Positions 62,352-64,000 of a stretch of 64,000 nucleotides of DNA are shown here, in pieces. The DNA is taken from assembly GCF_001680005.1 (NCBI RefSeq), contig NC_033564.1, positions 1,612,001-1,676,000 of the forward strand. The letters run 5' to 3'. Origin of the DNA: Plasmodium coatneyi. Taxonomy: Eukaryota; Apicomplexa; Aconoidasida; Haemosporida; Plasmodiidae. The number at the start of each line of letters is the position of its first letter. Position 1 is the first letter of the stretch. The notes beneath the pieces were generated by a model. The model did not search any database. It had not been told where the DNA came from and saw nothing but the letters and a program-made list of their open reading frames with translations. The translations under genes were made by a program, and so were the position numbers.

Positions 62352-64000
62352 ACACACTGTGCTATTGTAGGGGAAGTGCTGAAAACTTTTACCACAGAGA
62401 ATCAAAATAACGTGGGATCACAACACTTCCGCGTAATTGCTTGCACATAATTAGAAATTCACTTTCCCTGCGTACTTACGCGTAACCACCCTTTGTAATA
62501 TTTATTTTATGCTACACTTTTGTTATGCGTTCTTTTTTACGACGTTGTTTTGAAGCAATCCGTTTCGTTCTTGCTCTTTAAAATAATTTTTATATTTTTC
62601 CAAAACATAGGAATGCTGCACATTAGTGGTGTTGCCCTAAATGCAAAAATTAATTCTGTGAGCATCACGTGTGTGTGCATGTATGCTCGAGTGATCGATT
62701 CATTTCGTTCGACCACATACATACATCCATATGCACGTTAAAGTAGGACCCGTTTTGGACGATTCCACTGCATTTGTAGCTTTAATTTTTTTTTATTTTT
62801 TTCTCCCCCTTTTTTTTTTTACGTCTCTACATGTTCGCTTTTGCAATTTTAGTGAGTACACACTGTAGTTGCGTCCGCCCATGTGCTTTAATAGGTGCTA
62901 TTGCAGAAAATGTAATATAAGTATATATATGTTTTGTAAATTTATTGCGTATTATTCTTTTTTTCCGTGCATTTTGGAATTATCATAAAAACATTAACGC
63001 GAAATGTAGGAACTTCCGTTATAAATTTTAAAAACTGTTGTAATGCTTTTAAATGAAACCACACACCTGTGGTGAAGAGAGCGCACGCGTAAGCTACGCG
63101 TAGGCGGCGCCAACATCTGTGTGCGGCATGATATAATTGGAGAAGGGTAAAAGATATAGTGCAACACGGGTGTCTAAGTGTCTTTTGCCACGTTTTCAAG
63201 TAATATGAGGGGAAAGAAATCTGCGCATTTATTTAAACCTTTTTATTAGATGAGCGTCCCCCCACAAAAAGTATGTTCCACTATTAGGATGACTTTCATT
63301 TTGCTATGTTCGTAAGGGCACTCCTTTTTTTTGTGTACTTTTAATCACCTACAGAATTATCACCACCTTCGTAGTTTAGTGCATTAAATGGCAGGTAGAA
63401 TATTAGGCAAAAAAATGGGCATTCAATATGTGCTAATATTTGCCAGTTTGTATGCACTTAAAAATGAGGTGAACGAAATGGCCCCAATAAATATTGCAAA
63501 TTAATTTACAACAGCAAGGCAAATATAACGACTCAAGAAATTTTAGGAAGCACCTCGCCCTAAAAAAAAAAAAGAACAACTTTGCTAGGATAAATGTGAA
63601 AATGTGAATATTTGGCTAATTTTTTATTTGTCAAAATTTTGACCTTATTCATTCTTCCGCTGCGCCGCGCGGAAGGAAAAACGAAGCGAAGGGCTTCCAT
63701 TTCGAGTTAATACATAGGTTATAGATGTTTTCACGTGCGTATCACCATTTTGGTGCTTAAAATTGGTAGTATATTTGTGCTTTCAGAAGTGGTTCGCCTA
63801 TTTGCCATTTTGTCATTTTATGTATTATTTATTTATTTTATTTTTTTTAACCGTTTGAACTTTTCAAAAGCATGTTCGCGCAAAAAATGTTGCTGCTTAA
63901 AAGACCTTTTCTCCCTGCGCGAGCTGCCACCTTTTGCGCGCAACGGAAGGTGGGCAGATTCATTACGTACTATACAAAGTCACACGAGTACATCAAAATA
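62352..64000. other. AQP 3' flank and intergenic sequence to the window end
   Basis: 1.65 kb without a supportable gene. An 85-codon minus-strand ATG frame (63199-62942) lies over a local GC-rich patch but has no splice context or domain. The final 350 bases become richer in CGCG-containing words (63655-63680 and 63915-63945), possibly approaching the flank of the next gene. Confidence 0.4.
63085..63101. repeat. Short perfect hairpin ACGCGTA-AGC-TACGCGT
   Basis: A seven-base-pair perfect inverted repeat with a three-base loop, flanked by GCGC and GGCGGCGCC, in otherwise AT-rich DNA. It is directly visible. Its function is unknown, and it could be part of an RNA structure. Confidence 0.5.

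Noticed and set aside
62942..63199. 85-codon minus-strand ATG frame after AQP
   Set aside because: No domain, no splice or promoter context, and its GC-rich part is explained by a short palindrome. Left as an uncalled possibility.

Overview
This is eukaryotic nuclear DNA from a malaria parasite of the simian clade, most likely Plasmodium knowlesi or P. coatneyi. I cannot separate the two by eye. The evidence is one complete SICAvar variant-antigen gene, moderate AT content with long A/T homopolymers, large Asn/Gly/Lys-rich proteins, GTAAGT/AG introns and an all-Plasmodium housekeeping gene set. The order OSBP-related protein, ubiquilin, CCT alpha, PRP38, organellar uL2, aquaglyceroporin looks like the block around the aquaglyceroporin on P. 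falciparum chromosome 11. That synteny is from memory and was not searched.

Layout. 1-3.7 kb is mostly upstream sequence, with weak exon candidates at 2.1-2.6 kb. 3.7-10.8 kb (+) is a giant kelch-repeat protein. 11.2-18.7 kb (-) is the SICAvar gene, which I resolve into ten phase-consistent exons coding for about 1,662 aa. Its introns and 5' flank carry purine/pyrimidine tracts and repeats headed by the telomeric heptamers CCCTAAA/CCCTGAA. The SICAvar island spans about 10.85-19.99 kb and ends abruptly on both sides against normal housekeeping sequence. 20.6-21.4 kb (-) holds a short spliced gene with no long open frame. 22.1-25.3 kb (-) is a PH + OSBP lipid-transfer protein. 26.7-28.8 kb (-) is a secreted or membrane protein of unknown function. 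32.1-34.6 kb (+) is ubiquilin/DSK2, convergent with a protein combining an RRM, a degenerate RING and a TRAF-like zinc finger at 35.1-37.8 kb (-). A small spliced gene is possible at 38.7-39.8 kb (-). 40.1-41.9 kb (-) is two-exon CCT alpha. 42.5-44.8 kb (-) looks like an intron-rich gene starting with a secretory leader, divergent from the replication protein A 32-kDa subunit at 45.2-46.0 kb (+). 46.6-50.1 kb (-) is a CRT-like transporter. 52.2-56.3 kb (+) is a neurotransmitter:sodium symporter family protein. 56.5-57.9 kb (-) is splicing factor PRP38, 58.8-59.8 kb (+) is organellar ribosomal protein uL2, and 61.6-62.4 kb (+) is the aquaglyceroporin.

There are no operons. Each gene has its own flanks, and neighbours are housekeeping in nature: protein folding and turnover (CCT, ubiquilin, RING protein), RNA processing (PRP38), replication (RPA), organellar translation (uL2) and transport (CRT-like, NSS, AQP, OSBP). 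The SICAvar gene is the odd one out, an immune-variant surface antigen placed inside this block. The least expected content is (a) short multi-exon genes that long-ORF scanning misses, best supported at 20.6-21.4 kb and 42.5-44.8 kb, and (b) telomere-like repeats inside SICAvar introns.
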